Assembly: GCF_000183745.1 (NCBI RefSeq)
Contig: NC_014761.1
Span: 62,001-126,000, forward strand
Length of the DNA: 64,000 bases
Reading direction: 5' to 3'
Source: Oceanithermus profundus DSM 14977
Lineage (GTDB): Bacteria > Deinococcota > Deinococci > Deinococcales > Marinithermaceae
The position numbers and the translations under genes are program-made. The notes under the pieces were generated by a model. That model made no database searches, was not told the DNA's origin, and worked only from the letters and a program-made list of their open reading frames with translations. Shown one piece after another: positions 25,203 through 33,280 of this stretch. The number at the start of each line of letters is the position of its first letter. Position 1 is the stretch's first letter.

Positions 25203-25688
25203 ATGCCTGTTAAGAGTTTGCTTGCCACCGGAGAGGCGCTTGTTGGTAACGGCATGCGGTCCTTTGATTCTTCTATCCGGGAGGTTCTCGGGCTCCCAAT
25301 TAAGGAAATCCAAATTGTTTCTTACGGATTCGACCGTTCATTTGGTCCGGTTTTAGAAGGCTTACTGTTCAAGAATTACCGGGCAGGCGCCAGAATGACC
25401 GTGATTACCCGTCCCCCCCGAGAGCACGAGCCCGGGGTTCGCCAAACGCTCATGGTTTTGGAAGAAGAAGGGGTTCTGGTTCAGGCTCCCTCTGAATGCG
25501 GTGGATTGTTGCATATTAAAGCACTCGTGGTCAATCGGGAACATGCCATTCTTGGCTCGGCCAACTTCACATATGGTGGCTTAACAGTCAATCACGAGCT
25601 AGGTGTGTGGCTTACGGGAAAAGAGGCATGGGAAATTGGGAAAACAGTTGATAGACTCGAAGGTTATCTTAAAAAATGCCAAAAATAA
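25203..25688 (+). CDS. drmC: DrmC-like phospholipase D-family protein, short
   Basis: A 161-residue protein with one PLD motif: His104-x-Lys106, then Asn111 where Asp is usual, then GSAN (118-121), in GLLHIKALVVNREHAILGSA. Standard DrmC proteins are larger, about 230-250 residues, so the N-terminal part is reduced. A single HKD motif implies dimerisation if it is active; Asp to Asn may lower activity. It is the last gene of the operon. In DISARM, DrmC is the accessory nuclease and is dispensable in some tests. The gene is more AT-rich than those before it. Confidence 0.75.
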   Translation: MPVKSLLATGEALVGNGMRSFDSSIREVLGLPIKEIQIVSYGFDRSFGPVLEGLLFKNYRAGARMTVITRPPREHEPGVRQTLMVLEEEGVLVQAPSECGGLLHIKALVVNREHAILGSANFTYGGLTVNHELGVWLTGKEAWEIGKTVDRLEGYLKKCQK

Positions 25689-26149
25689 CTACCTATTGTA
25701 ATTATGATAATTAATAAATTTATGGCCAACCTTTACCAACATGGATGTTTTATTTATTCCTCAACCTAAACTGTCAAATCAAAAGTGGAAAATTTGTCAG
25801 TGAACGACACTAGCACAAGGCCCTTTGCCTATCAACCTTTGCCAACTGGGGTAGAGATTGCATATTTTGCCCTTCCAGCCAAGAGTGCGGGCACCCTCTA
25901 GCCTAAGCCTGCGCAGCGTCCAAAACCCCATGATCCAACTGCCGCAAATATACCCTTAGGTGGGAGTCTGGTGGGGGTTGGTGGAGGTGCAAGGCTTATA
26001 ATCGACCTTCCCAGCCAGCTTTTCGTGCCCCTACCCGGCCAAATATTTCCCTTGTTTAGCGGTCGTGCCGCGCCTCCCCACAACTTCTCGCCCAACATCT
26101 AAGTCAAGGCTCGGCAGTTATTTGTAGACAAGGACGAAACACTAGTCAA
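25689..26149. other. AT-rich gene-free tail of the island
   Basis: No credible coding region was found on either strand. The first 130 bp are the most AT-rich in the window; composition then rises gradually. An inverted repeat sits at 25771-25800. I see no tRNA end, integrase gene or direct repeat that would mark an attachment site. Confidence 0.6.
25771..25800. repeat. Imperfect inverted repeat
   Basis: CTGTCAAAT (25771-25779) and ATTTGTCAG (25792-25800) pair at eight of nine positions around a 12-base loop. It may be an operator, a weak hairpin or the trace of a transposon end. It is followed by no T-run. Confidence 0.4.
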
Positions 26150-26800
26150 CTACGTAGTCGCAACTTCTTCCCCATCCTCCGGCACGGCGAAGCGTCCGGG
26201 GCAGGCGGCGGCGGTCTGGGCGTCGTCCATCAGGATGAGCTCCCGCCCCTCGCCCCAAACGGCGCCGCCGGAATGGGTGACGACCACGTCGGGCGCGAGC
26301 GGGGCCGCGGCCGCCGCGAGCTCGGGGTACCAGACGGTGTCGCCGGCCAAATATATGCTCGGCTCGCCCGGCGCGCGCAGGAGGTAGCCCGCAACCGGTC
26401 CCATGTCGGCCAGCACCTCCGGGCTCGAGCCGTGCCGGGCGGGCAGCCGGATCGCTTCCAGCCCCTGCCAACTCGCGGAGTCTTCGAGCGCCAGAACGCC
26501 CTCGAAGCCCCACGCCCTCAGCCGCGGCGCGTCCTCCGGCTGGGCCAGAACGGGCAGCTCGCGCGGCAGCAGCTCGCGCGCGGTCCTGTCGAAGTGATCG
26601 CCGTGCAGGTGCGAAACAATCACCCCCTCCACCCCGGCCAGCACCTCTTCGGGGGGCAGCGGCAGGTCGGCCAGCGGGTTGGTGGCGACGCCGGCGTACG
26701 AGGGCAGGCTGCCCGCGAGCCCCAGCATGGGGTCGTAGAGCAGGGTCTTTCCGGCGAGCGTGAGGCGCAGGGTGGCGTTGCGGATCAGCTGGAGCTGCAT
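26150..26800 (-). CDS. MBL-fold metallohydrolase, probable internal deletion
   Basis: From ATG 26800 the product has 216 residues; TAGACT (26811-26806) lies five bases before it. The zinc motif SHLHGDHFD (HxHxDH) and AGDTVWYPEL identify an UlaG-like MBL-fold protein. Homologues I know continue after the MDAEQT segment with about 35 residues containing a VAVHMEALxHC-type metal-binding stretch before a closing PEDGE motif. Here MDDAQTAAACPGRF leads straight to VPEDGEE. This looks like an in-frame deletion that removes a metal ligand, next to the island boundary. It may therefore be inactive. Confidence 0.72.
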   Translation of the reverse strand: MQLQLIRNATLRLTLAGKTLLYDPMLGLAGSLPSYAGVATNPLADLPLPPEEVLAGVEGVIVSHLHGDHFDRTARELLPRELPVLAQPEDAPRLRAWGFEGVLALEDSASWQGLEAIRLPARHGSSPEVLADMGPVAGYLLRAPGEPSIYLAGDTVWYPELAAAAAPLAPDVVVTHSGGAVWGEGRELILMDDAQTAAACPGRFAVPEDGEEVATT

Positions 26801-26960
26801 GCTCCAGTCTAGCCCGGCCACAGGGGCCCACACACAAACCGGGCCGGCGTGGTCGTTCGGGCAGGCGAGCGCTTCGCCAGCGGCGGGGCCGGGGCAAAGA
26901 GAAAGCCTGGCGGACGAACGCCCTTGGCGCCCGCTACGCTTCGGTTCGCGCTGCGCGCCC

Positions 26961-27338
26961 CTAGCCCCGCATCGAGAGCAGGTACCCCGTGAAGTAGGGC
27001 ACCAGCCAGATCGTCCAGACGAGGACGCTGAAGCGGTGGAAGCGGTGCTTGGCTTCCTCGTCGCCGCGGGCCAGCACCCAGCTGGCCCAGAGCGCGTGCA
27101 CGAACATGAGCGCGAGCGCGGTCAGGCCGGTGACGCCGTGCAGGTTCAGCTCGAAGCGCCCGCCCATGATCCGCCGCATCGCTTCGGTGCCGATGCTGTC
27201 GCACGCGAACCCCGCCCAGAAGAAGGCCAGGTGGGCCGGGCGCAGCGTCCCCGAGAGGCGCTCCCACCAGACGCCGACCGTGTAGAAGACGAGCGCCAGG
27301 TTGATGAAGACCACCGCAAACAGCACGTCCGTGGGCAT
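26961..27338 (-). CDS. HsmA-family (TIGR03987) membrane protein
   Basis: A 125-residue protein from ATG 27338 (AAGGAGG nine bases upstream) with four membrane helices. FINLALVFYTVGVWWERLSG, FFWAGFACDSIGTEAMRRI and LHGVTGLTALALMFVHALWA match the TIGR03987/HsmA family of small multi-helix proteins. Function is unknown; conserved His residues (HGVTG, VHALWA) could bind haem or metal. TATACT upstream near 27380 on the minus strand may be its -10 box. It is divergent from the second transporter locus. Confidence 0.7.
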   Translation of the reverse strand: MPTDVLFAVVFINLALVFYTVGVWWERLSGTLRPAHLAFFWAGFACDSIGTEAMRRIMGGRFELNLHGVTGLTALALMFVHALWASWVLARGDEEAKHRFHRFSVLVWTIWLVPYFTGYLLSMRG

Positions 27339-27437
27339 GAGGCCCTCCTTTGGATCTTGCCTTGCGTTTACGAAAGTATAGCGCAACCCGGTGGTCGCGC
27401 GCCGTCCGTGTAGGATGGAACCCAAAAGGAGGAGCGT

Positions 27438-27968
27438 ATGAAACGACTGTGGATCCTGGTATGGACGCTAGCGGGCCTGGCGCTGGCCAGCACCCCCGCC
27501 TACCCCGAGAACAGCGCGGGGCTGGGCTACGCCCACCCGGGTGCGGGCGTCTTCACGCTCGGCGTGCAGCTGCCCGCGGCCCCCATGGGCCTCGACACCG
27601 GCCTGGACCTGGAGGTGCGCTACCCGAGCCTGGGCGTGAGCGCCACCGGGAAGCTCCTGGTCCTGCCCAGCCTGAGCGTGGGCGGACAGTTCATGGCCGT
27701 GGGCGCCTTCGGCGAGCTGCGCTACGCCGATCCGGGCGCCTTCGGGGGCTACCTGGGCGGCGGCTTCAGCTGGGATCTGCCGCCGCTGGGGCCGGTGGAG
27801 GGCGCGCTCAGCGGCCGCCTGGGGGTGGGCTACTTCCCTAAGGGCAGCCTGGCCGCTTCGCTGTTCAGCTACGGGCTGGGGCTCAGGCTCTACCACGACC
27901 CCGTGGCGCTCGAGCTGGCCACGAACGACCGCGACCTCTTCCGCGCGAGCCTGCTCTTCCTCTGGTAA
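27438..27968 (+). CDS. Predicted outer-membrane beta-barrel protein
   Basis: A 176-residue protein with signal peptide (MKRLWILVWTLAGLALASTPA) and alternating hydrophobic strands rich in Gly and aromatics (GGYLGGGFSWDLPPLGPVEG). It ends in a hydrophobic residue pair before a final Trp (SLLFLW), as expected of a small beta-barrel. AAAAGGAGG lies seven bases before the ATG. It is the first gene of a run with a sugar-type ABC transporter (10 bp to the next gene), so it might help substrates cross the outer membrane. No named family was recognised. Confidence 0.6.
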   Translation: MKRLWILVWTLAGLALASTPAYPENSAGLGYAHPGAGVFTLGVQLPAAPMGLDTGLDLEVRYPSLGVSATGKLLVLPSLSVGGQFMAVGAFGELRYADPGAFGGYLGGGFSWDLPPLGPVEGALSGRLGVGYFPKGSLAASLFSYGLGLRLYHDPVALELATNDRDLFRASLLFLW

Positions 27969-27978
27969 CCCGCCCGGC

Positions 27979-28857
27979 ATGAGGCTGAGGCCCAAACCCG
28001 CGTGGCTGGGGCTGGCACCCTCGCTGGTGGTGCTGGTCGTCTTTGGCCTCTACCCCTTCGTCGAGGTGGTGCGCTTTTCCACCTGGGACTGGTCGGGCCT
28101 CTCGGCCCCCGAGGCGGTGGGGCTGGCCAACTACCGCGAGCTCCTGGCCGACCCCGCCTTCTGGCACAGCCTGCGGGTCACGCTGGTCTTCGCGCTCGTC
28201 ACCCTGCCCAGCTTCCTGCTGCTCTCGCTGCTCGTGGCCTTCGCGCTCGAGGGCCAGCCCTACGAGCGTTGGGTGAAGGGGCTCTTGTTCCTCCCGGGCC
28301 TGGTCACCCTCTCGGCCGCCGCGGTAAGCTGGTACACGCTGCTTTCGCCCGAGTACGGCGCGCTGCAGACCCTCCTCTACGCCCTGGTGCCCGAGGACAG
28401 CCCGCTTGCGGCCTGGCTGGTCGTGCCCGCCTGGGACCGCGAGCCCTTCTGGGCGCTCTTGCTGGTGGTGGCCTTCACCCTCTGGCGTTACCTGGGCTAC
28501 GGCGTGCTCGTGGTCTCGGCGAGCCTCAAGGGGATCCCCCGTTCGCTGCTGGAGGCCGCCTGGGTGGACGGGGCCACGCCGCGCCAGGCGGTGCGCTACG
28601 TGACGCTGCCGCTGTTGCGCCCCGCGGTCACCTTTTTGCTCGTCGTGGGCACGATCCTCACGCTGCAGTCCTACGTGGCCGTCTTCTTGCTCACCCGCGG
28701 CGGCCCCTTCGGGGGCACCCGGGTGCTGGGCTACTTCATCTACGAGGTGGGGTTCGAGCAGTACCGCCTCGGCTACGCGGCCGCGGCGACGATCGTGCTG
28801 CTCCTGCTCACGCTGGGCTTGGCCTACGCCCAGGCGCGGTTCATGGAGGAACGCTAG
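27979..28857 (+). CDS. UgpA-like ABC transporter permease (second locus)
   Basis: A 292-residue MalF/UgpA-type permease with six helices and EAA loop SLLEAAWVDGATPRQAVRYV. Its stop TAG shares its last base with the GTG start of the following permease. The gene set OMP-permease-permease-binding protein-isomerase is an ABC importer operon without an ATPase. A shared MsiK/MalK-like ATPase from elsewhere in the genome would be needed. Confidence 0.85.
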   Translation: MRLRPKPAWLGLAPSLVVLVVFGLYPFVEVVRFSTWDWSGLSAPEAVGLANYRELLADPAFWHSLRVTLVFALVTLPSFLLLSLLVAFALEGQPYERWVKGLLFLPGLVTLSAAAVSWYTLLSPEYGALQTLLYALVPEDSPLAAWLVVPAWDREPFWALLLVVAFTLWRYLGYGVLVVSASLKGIPRSLLEAAWVDGATPRQAVRYVTLPLLRPAVTFLLVVGTILTLQSYVAVFLLTRGGPFGGTRVLGYFIYEVGFEQYRLGYAAAATIVLLLLTLGLAYAQARFMEER

Positions 28858-29636
28858 TGAAGAACCTCGCGCGCCACCTCTTCGTGGCCCTGCTCGTCTT
28901 CGCCGTGGCCCTGCCCTTCCTCTGGATGGCCTACGCCGCCTTCTTGCCGCCCGAGCTCGTCTACGCCGGCGAGATCACCCGGCTGGGCTTCAGCCTCGAA
29001 AACTTCCGCGCCCTGGCCCCCGAGGGCTTCTGGGGCCGGCTCGTCTACAGCCTGGGGGTGAGCGGGCTGGCCACGCTGCTGGCGCTCGCCACCGGCTTCC
29101 CCGCGGCCTACGCGCTGCGCGAGGGGGCGCCGCTGTTGGGCCTCTACCTCTTCCTGCTCGCGGTGCCGGCGGAGATGCTGCTGGTGCCGCTCTACGGCGT
29201 GCTCGCCGGCACCCACCTGCTGGGCAGCCCCTGGGCGCTCGTCTGGCCCTTCGCCGCCAGCCCCTTCGTGGTCTTCCTTCTCTACCAGGGCCTCAGGAGC
29301 GTGCCCTGGCAGGTGGTGGAGGCGGCGCGAATCGACGGCGCCGGCGAGGGGGTGGTGCTCGTGCGGGTGCTCCTGCCTATGATGGCCGGGCATTTGGTCA
29401 CCGCCGGGGTGCTTTCGTTCGCGGCCCACTGGAACCTGGTCCTCTACCCGCGGGTGATGACCTCGGAGACCTGGTGGACGTTGCAGGTGTGGATGGCCGA
29501 CCTGGTGCGCAGGTACCCTTCGGACTGGGGCCTGCTCTCGGCGGCGGCGCTGCTGGGCACGCTGCCGCTCGCGGGGGTGTACCTGCTTTTCGAACGCAAG
29601 ATCGTGGAGACCTTCGAGGGAAGCTTGAAAGGTTAA
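28857..29636 (+). CDS. UgpE-like ABC transporter permease (second locus)
   Basis: A 259-residue permease starting at GTG 28857, overlapping the previous stop by one base. Six helices and EAA loop QVVEAARIDGAGEGVVLVRV are seen. It should pair with the preceding permease. The next gene starts 9 bp later. Confidence 0.84.
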   Translation: MKNLARHLFVALLVFAVALPFLWMAYAAFLPPELVYAGEITRLGFSLENFRALAPEGFWGRLVYSLGVSGLATLLALATGFPAAYALREGAPLLGLYLFLLAVPAEMLLVPLYGVLAGTHLLGSPWALVWPFAASPFVVFLLYQGLRSVPWQVVEAARIDGAGEGVVLVRVLLPMMAGHLVTAGVLSFAAHWNLVLYPRVMTSETWWTLQVWMADLVRRYPSDWGLLSAAALLGTLPLAGVYLLFERKIVETFEGSLKG

Positions 29637-29645
29637 GGTGGAGCT

Positions 29646-30845
29646 ATGAAACGTTGGTGGATCCTAGCCCTGTTCGCCCTGGCGCCGGTGCTGGCGCAGG
29701 TGAACGTGACGTTCTGGCACTCGATGGACGGCCCCGCCGGCGAGGCGATCGACCGCTTCGCCGAGCGCTTCAACGCCGCGCAGTCGGACTACCGGGTCGT
29801 TCCCCGTTACGTGGGCGACTACCGCGAGGCCGAGACCAAGCTGATCGCGGCGCTGCGCACCGGCAGCGCCCCGGTCCTCTACCAGGCCGAGATCGCCTTC
29901 TTCCCGCGCCTCGTGGCCGAGGGGACGGTGCGGCCGCTCGACGCCTTCACCGCCGGCCTGGACCCCGAGTTCGTGGCCGACTTCTACGCAGCCCCCTGGA
30001 ACTACGGCGTGGTCGACGGGGTGCGCTACGGTCTGCCCTTCAACACCTCCACGCCGGTGCTCTTCTACAACGCCGACGCCCTGCGCACCCTGCGCCTGCC
30101 GGTGCCCGGCGACTGGAAGACCTTCGAGGACGACGCCCTCAAGCTGACCACCCGGCGCAGCAAGGGGTTCATCGCCATCCTCGACTCCTGGATCTTCGAG
30201 GCCATGGTCACGAGCCGCGGCGGCAGCCTGGTCACCGCGGACGGCCGGCCCAACTTCGCGAGCCCCGAGGCGGTGGACGCGCTCGCGATGCTGCGCCGCC
30301 TGGTCGACAAGAAGGCCGCGATCCCGCGCAACCTGGCCGAGTCGCAGTTCGCGCAGCTCGACTTCGTGCGCACCAAGGGGATGATGGTCTTCGCCTCGAT
30401 CGCCAACTGGCCGGCGGCCGAGAAGTACTCCTTCGCCTTCGAGCTGGGGGTGGCCCCGGTGCCCCACGAGCCCGGCGGCAAGGTGCCCATGGGCGGCGCC
30501 GAGCTGGTGGTGCTGAAGAGCGCCTCCGACGAGGAAGCCGCGGGCGCCTTCGCCTTCTGGAAGTTCCTGATGCAGCCCGAGAACCTCGTCGAGTGGATCC
30601 ACGCCAGCTACTACGTGCCCCTGCGCCGGTCGGTGCTGCCGCTGCTCGAGGACTTCTACGCCGAGAACCCCTACCGCAAGGTGGCCTTCGAACAGATCGC
30701 GCGCGCGGTGCCGCGGCCGCGGGTGCCGCAGTTCGCGGTCTGGCGCGACTACCTGGACGAGGCGCTGGAGAAGGCGCTCAAGGGGCGCACGGACCCGCGG
30801 CAGGCGCTCGAAGAGGCCCAGAAGAAGGCTCTGGAGGTCCGGTGA
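29646..30845 (+). CDS. UgpB-like ABC substrate-binding protein (second locus)
   Basis: A 399-residue family-1 binding protein with signal peptide (WILALFALAPVLAQ) and the UgpB-type segments VTFWHSMDGPAGEAID, LIAALRTGSAPVLYQAEI and PFNTSTPVLFYNADAL. It has diverged from the UgpB at 7714 (no VYEVGT motif), so it may take glycerophosphodiesters or another phosphorylated polyol. Unusually the binding protein follows the permeases. The end overlaps the next start by four bases (GTGA). Confidence 0.83.
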   Translation: MKRWWILALFALAPVLAQVNVTFWHSMDGPAGEAIDRFAERFNAAQSDYRVVPRYVGDYREAETKLIAALRTGSAPVLYQAEIAFFPRLVAEGTVRPLDAFTAGLDPEFVADFYAAPWNYGVVDGVRYGLPFNTSTPVLFYNADALRTLRLPVPGDWKTFEDDALKLTTRRSKGFIAILDSWIFEAMVTSRGGSLVTADGRPNFASPEAVDALAMLRRLVDKKAAIPRNLAESQFAQLDFVRTKGMMVFASIANWPAAEKYSFAFELGVAPVPHEPGGKVPMGGAELVVLKSASDEEAAGAFAFWKFLMQPENLVEWIHASYYVPLRRSVLPLLEDFYAENPYRKVAFEQIARAVPRPRVPQFAVWRDYLDEALEKALKGRTDPRQALEEAQKKALEVR

Positions 30846-31627
30846 GGCTCGGGTTTTCGGCGGTCACCGCCGGCCTGGTGGACCCGCGCGAGGCCTTCGC
30901 GCTCGCCGCGGAGCTGGGGCTCGACCTTGAGCTGAGCGTGGACCTGCAGGAGATGTTCCCGCAGCTGCCGGGCGCGCGCGAGCTGCGCGAGATGGGTCGG
31001 GCCGCGGGGGTGGGCTTCACCGTCCACCTCCCCTTCGTGGACCTGAACCTGGCCTCTGTGGTGGAGGCGGCGTGGGCGACCAGCCTGGAGCGGATGCAGC
31101 GGGCGCTCGAGTTCGCCGAGACCGTCGGGGCGCAGGTGGGGGTGCTGCACACGGGGCAGATCCCGCTGCGCCACCCGGTCCTGATCGAGGCGGCGAAGGA
31201 GCGGCTCGCCCGGGCGCTCGAGCGCCTGGGCCCGCCCCCGGTGCCCGTGGCCGTGGAGAACCTGGCCCTCGACCGCCACGACCTGCTCGAGGAGCCCGCC
31301 GAGCTCGTCCGCCTCGTCGAGGGTGCGGGGGAGGGCTTCGGCTACACCCTCGACCTGCCCCACGCCTACGTGCAGGGGGGCGAGGCGCAGATCCGCGCCT
31401 ACCTGGAGGCCATGCAGGCCTCGCGGGCGCCGCTGCTGCACCTGCACCTGCACGACAACCTGGGCGACCGCGACGCCCACCTGCCGGTGGGGGCGGGGAG
31501 CCTGCCCTACCCGGCGTTCAAGGAGGCGCTCGCGGGGTTCGCGGGCACGGCGGCGCTGGAGGTCACCGGAGGCGTTGAGGGCGTGAAAAACAGCCTGCGG
31601 GCGCTGCACGCGGCCTGGGACATTTGA
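30842..31627 (+). CDS. Sugar phosphate isomerase/epimerase-like TIM-barrel protein
   Basis: A 261-residue AP-endonuclease-2/xylose-isomerase-like TIM barrel from GTG 30842. Likely metal-binding residues occur in LHTGQIPL, VAVENLALDRHD, YTLDLPHAYVQG and LHLHDNLGDRDAHLPVGAG, the usual Glu-Asp-His-Glu arrangement. It is coupled to the binding-protein gene, so it likely acts on the imported compound or a product of it. Such proteins include epimerases, dehydratases and phosphodiesterases. The exact reaction is not predictable. Confidence 0.75.
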   Translation: MRLGFSAVTAGLVDPREAFALAAELGLDLELSVDLQEMFPQLPGARELREMGRAAGVGFTVHLPFVDLNLASVVEAAWATSLERMQRALEFAETVGAQVGVLHTGQIPLRHPVLIEAAKERLARALERLGPPPVPVAVENLALDRHDLLEEPAELVRLVEGAGEGFGYTLDLPHAYVQGGEAQIRAYLEAMQASRAPLLHLHLHDNLGDRDAHLPVGAGSLPYPAFKEALAGFAGTAALEVTGGVEGVKNSLRALHAAWDI

Positions 31628-31687
31628 CCTAAGCCTGCGCCGATAGGGTGGCCCCTGAACGTGGGCCCCTCCCGCGCCTTGCTGGGC

Positions 31688-31693
31688 TACAAT
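31688..31693 (+). promoter_or_regulatory. Putative -10 box of the cytochrome bc operon
   Basis: TACAAT lies about 70 bp before fbcC and GAGGAGGCGAGGAG precedes the start codon. No -35 box at good spacing is seen. Confidence 0.4.
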
Positions 31694-31762
31694 AGCAAGG
31701 ACGCGGGTGCCGCGTTGTAGGCGGCGAAAAAAACCACGGTTCACGAGGAGGCGAGGAGACGT

Positions 31763-32788
31763 ATGAATCAGAACATCGAGCGGATCGAGGTCTTCCTGGA
31801 CGAGTCCAAAGAGCCCCTACAGGTGCTCACCAGCCCTCCGTTCAAGGTCACCCTGGACACCCGCCAGATCCCCGACGGACCCCACACCCTCAGGGTCGTG
31901 ACCACCTTTAAAGGCGGTCAGGTCGAGGAAGAAGTCATCGACTTCGAGGTCGACAACCTGCCCAGCCCCTTCATCGACGGCCTCGACGACGGCCAGCAGG
32001 TGCGCGGCCCCGTCGAGTTCGAGGTCGTCACCGGCGACTACGCGGCGCCGAAGACCGGCGGCGGTCTTTCGATCGTCGGCGCGGTGCTGAGCGCCGTGCT
32101 GGTGCTGGGGCTCGTCTGGTTCTACTTTGCCTTCGCGCCCAGCGCCAAGGAGATCGTGAAGGAAACCGGAGCCGCCCCGGTGGAGGAGGCCGCGGCCGCC
32201 CCTGCAGGCGCGGGCGACGCGGCTGCGGGCAAGGCGGTCTACGCCGCCCAGTGCGCGAGCTGCCACGGCGCCAACGCCGAGGGCGGGTTCGGGCCGGCGC
32301 TCGCGGGCGCGCCGATCGTCGAGAACGCCGACCAGTTCGCGAGCATCGTCAAGAACGGCCTCGGCGCCATGCCCCCCTTCGCCCAGCTTTCGGATCAGGA
32401 GATCGCCGACCTGCGCGCCTACCTGGGTTCGCTGGGCGGCGGCGCGGCCGAGGCGCCCAAGGAGGAGGCCGCTCCCGCCCCGGCCGCCGCGGCCGCGGTG
32501 GACCCGGCGGTGATGAGCGAGGGCGAGAACCTCTACCTGGCCAGCTGTGCGGGCTGCCACCAGCCGAACGGCGCGGGCGTCGCCACCTTCCCGGCCCTGG
32601 CCGGCAACAAGAACCTGGCCGACAAGGACCTGGTCATCGACCGCATCCTCAACGGCAAGGTGCCCATGCCGGGCTTCGCCGGGCAGTACGACGACCAGCA
32701 GATCGCGGCGATCGCGACCTACATCCGCAACAGCTGGGGCAACGACTTCGGTCCGGTCTCGCCGGACGAGGTCGCCGCCAAGCGATAG
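31763..32788 (+). CDS. fbcC: Cytochrome bc complex dihaem cytochrome c subunit FbcC
   Basis: A 341-residue protein. Residues about 5-65 form a bacterial Ig-like domain (RIEVFLDESKEPLQVLTSPP). One membrane helix covers about 103-125 (VGAVLSAVLVLGLVWFYF). Ala/Pro-rich linkers separate two cytochrome c domains with CASCH near residue 164 and CAGCH near 263, each with a downstream Met ligand candidate (GAMPPF, VPMPGF). It is the first gene of the Thermus-type fbcCDFB operon. It carries electrons from the Rieske protein to soluble or oxidase cytochromes. Confidence 0.88.
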   Translation: MNQNIERIEVFLDESKEPLQVLTSPPFKVTLDTRQIPDGPHTLRVVTTFKGGQVEEEVIDFEVDNLPSPFIDGLDDGQQVRGPVEFEVVTGDYAAPKTGGGLSIVGAVLSAVLVLGLVWFYFAFAPSAKEIVKETGAAPVEEAAAAPAGAGDAAAGKAVYAAQCASCHGANAEGGFGPALAGAPIVENADQFASIVKNGLGAMPPFAQLSDQEIADLRAYLGSLGGGAAEAPKEEAAPAPAAAAAVDPAVMSEGENLYLASCAGCHQPNGAGVATFPALAGNKNLADKDLVIDRILNGKVPMPGFAGQYDDQQIAAIATYIRNSWGNDFGPVSPDEVAAKR

Positions 32789-32797
32789 GGAGGGGAA

Positions 32798-33280
32798 ATG
32801 TACCGCAACGACACGGTTCTACCGTTCTTCGGCATCCTGTTCGGGGTGGCCCTGTGGTACATGGCCTACCTGGACGGGTTGCACATCGCCCGTTTGGCCG
32901 GCCACCAGCCTGAAGAGCTCTCGGTCGGTCAGCTGGGCCTGATCACCTTCGGGATCGTCTTCTTCCTCTGGGGGGCGATCGGGTACGTCTCCGCCTGGCT
33001 CGAGGGCGGCGAGCTGCGTCCCGGACGCGAGGAGGCGGAAGGGGGCGCGGCCCCGATGGTCGTCGTCTTCGTGCTGGCGCTCCTGCTCGTGGGGCTTTCG
33101 GGCCTCTTCGTGAACGCGGTCCTCTACGGGCTGACCGAGGGCCCGGTCAAGTCGTCGTTCATGGGGCAGCTGGCTGCGGCGATCCTGCTGGTGATGACGC
33201 TGCTGCTCGTGGTCTACAAGAAGTTCTTCGTCGACGACGAGGTGCTGGTCGAAGACGAACACTCGGAGGTGCCCTGGTAA
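32798..33280 (+). CDS. fbcD: Cytochrome bc complex subunit FbcD
   Basis: A 160-residue integral membrane protein with four helices (FFGILFGVALWYMAYLDG first) and a charged C terminus. It has no cofactor motif. Position between fbcC and the Rieske gene identifies it as FbcD, the lineage-specific subunit of the Thermus bc complex whose role is unclear. Its stop TAA overlaps the Rieske start by one base. Confidence 0.78.
   Translation: MYRNDTVLPFFGILFGVALWYMAYLDGLHIARLAGHQPEELSVGQLGLITFGIVFFLWGAIGYVSAWLEGGELRPGREEAEGGAAPMVVVFVLALLLVGLSGLFVNAVLYGLTEGPVKSSFMGQLAAAILLVMTLLLVVYKKFFVDDEVLVEDEHSEVPW

Noticed and set aside
17825-25688. Ordinary type II restriction-modification or BREX reading of the island
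   Set aside because: No restriction endonuclease gene, no BrxL, PglZ or BrxC features; helicase plus DUF1998 plus PLD fits DISARM better.
25771-25800. Inverted repeat read as the end of an insertion sequence
   Set aside because: No partner end, target duplication or transposase is visible nearby, so it is listed only as a repeat.
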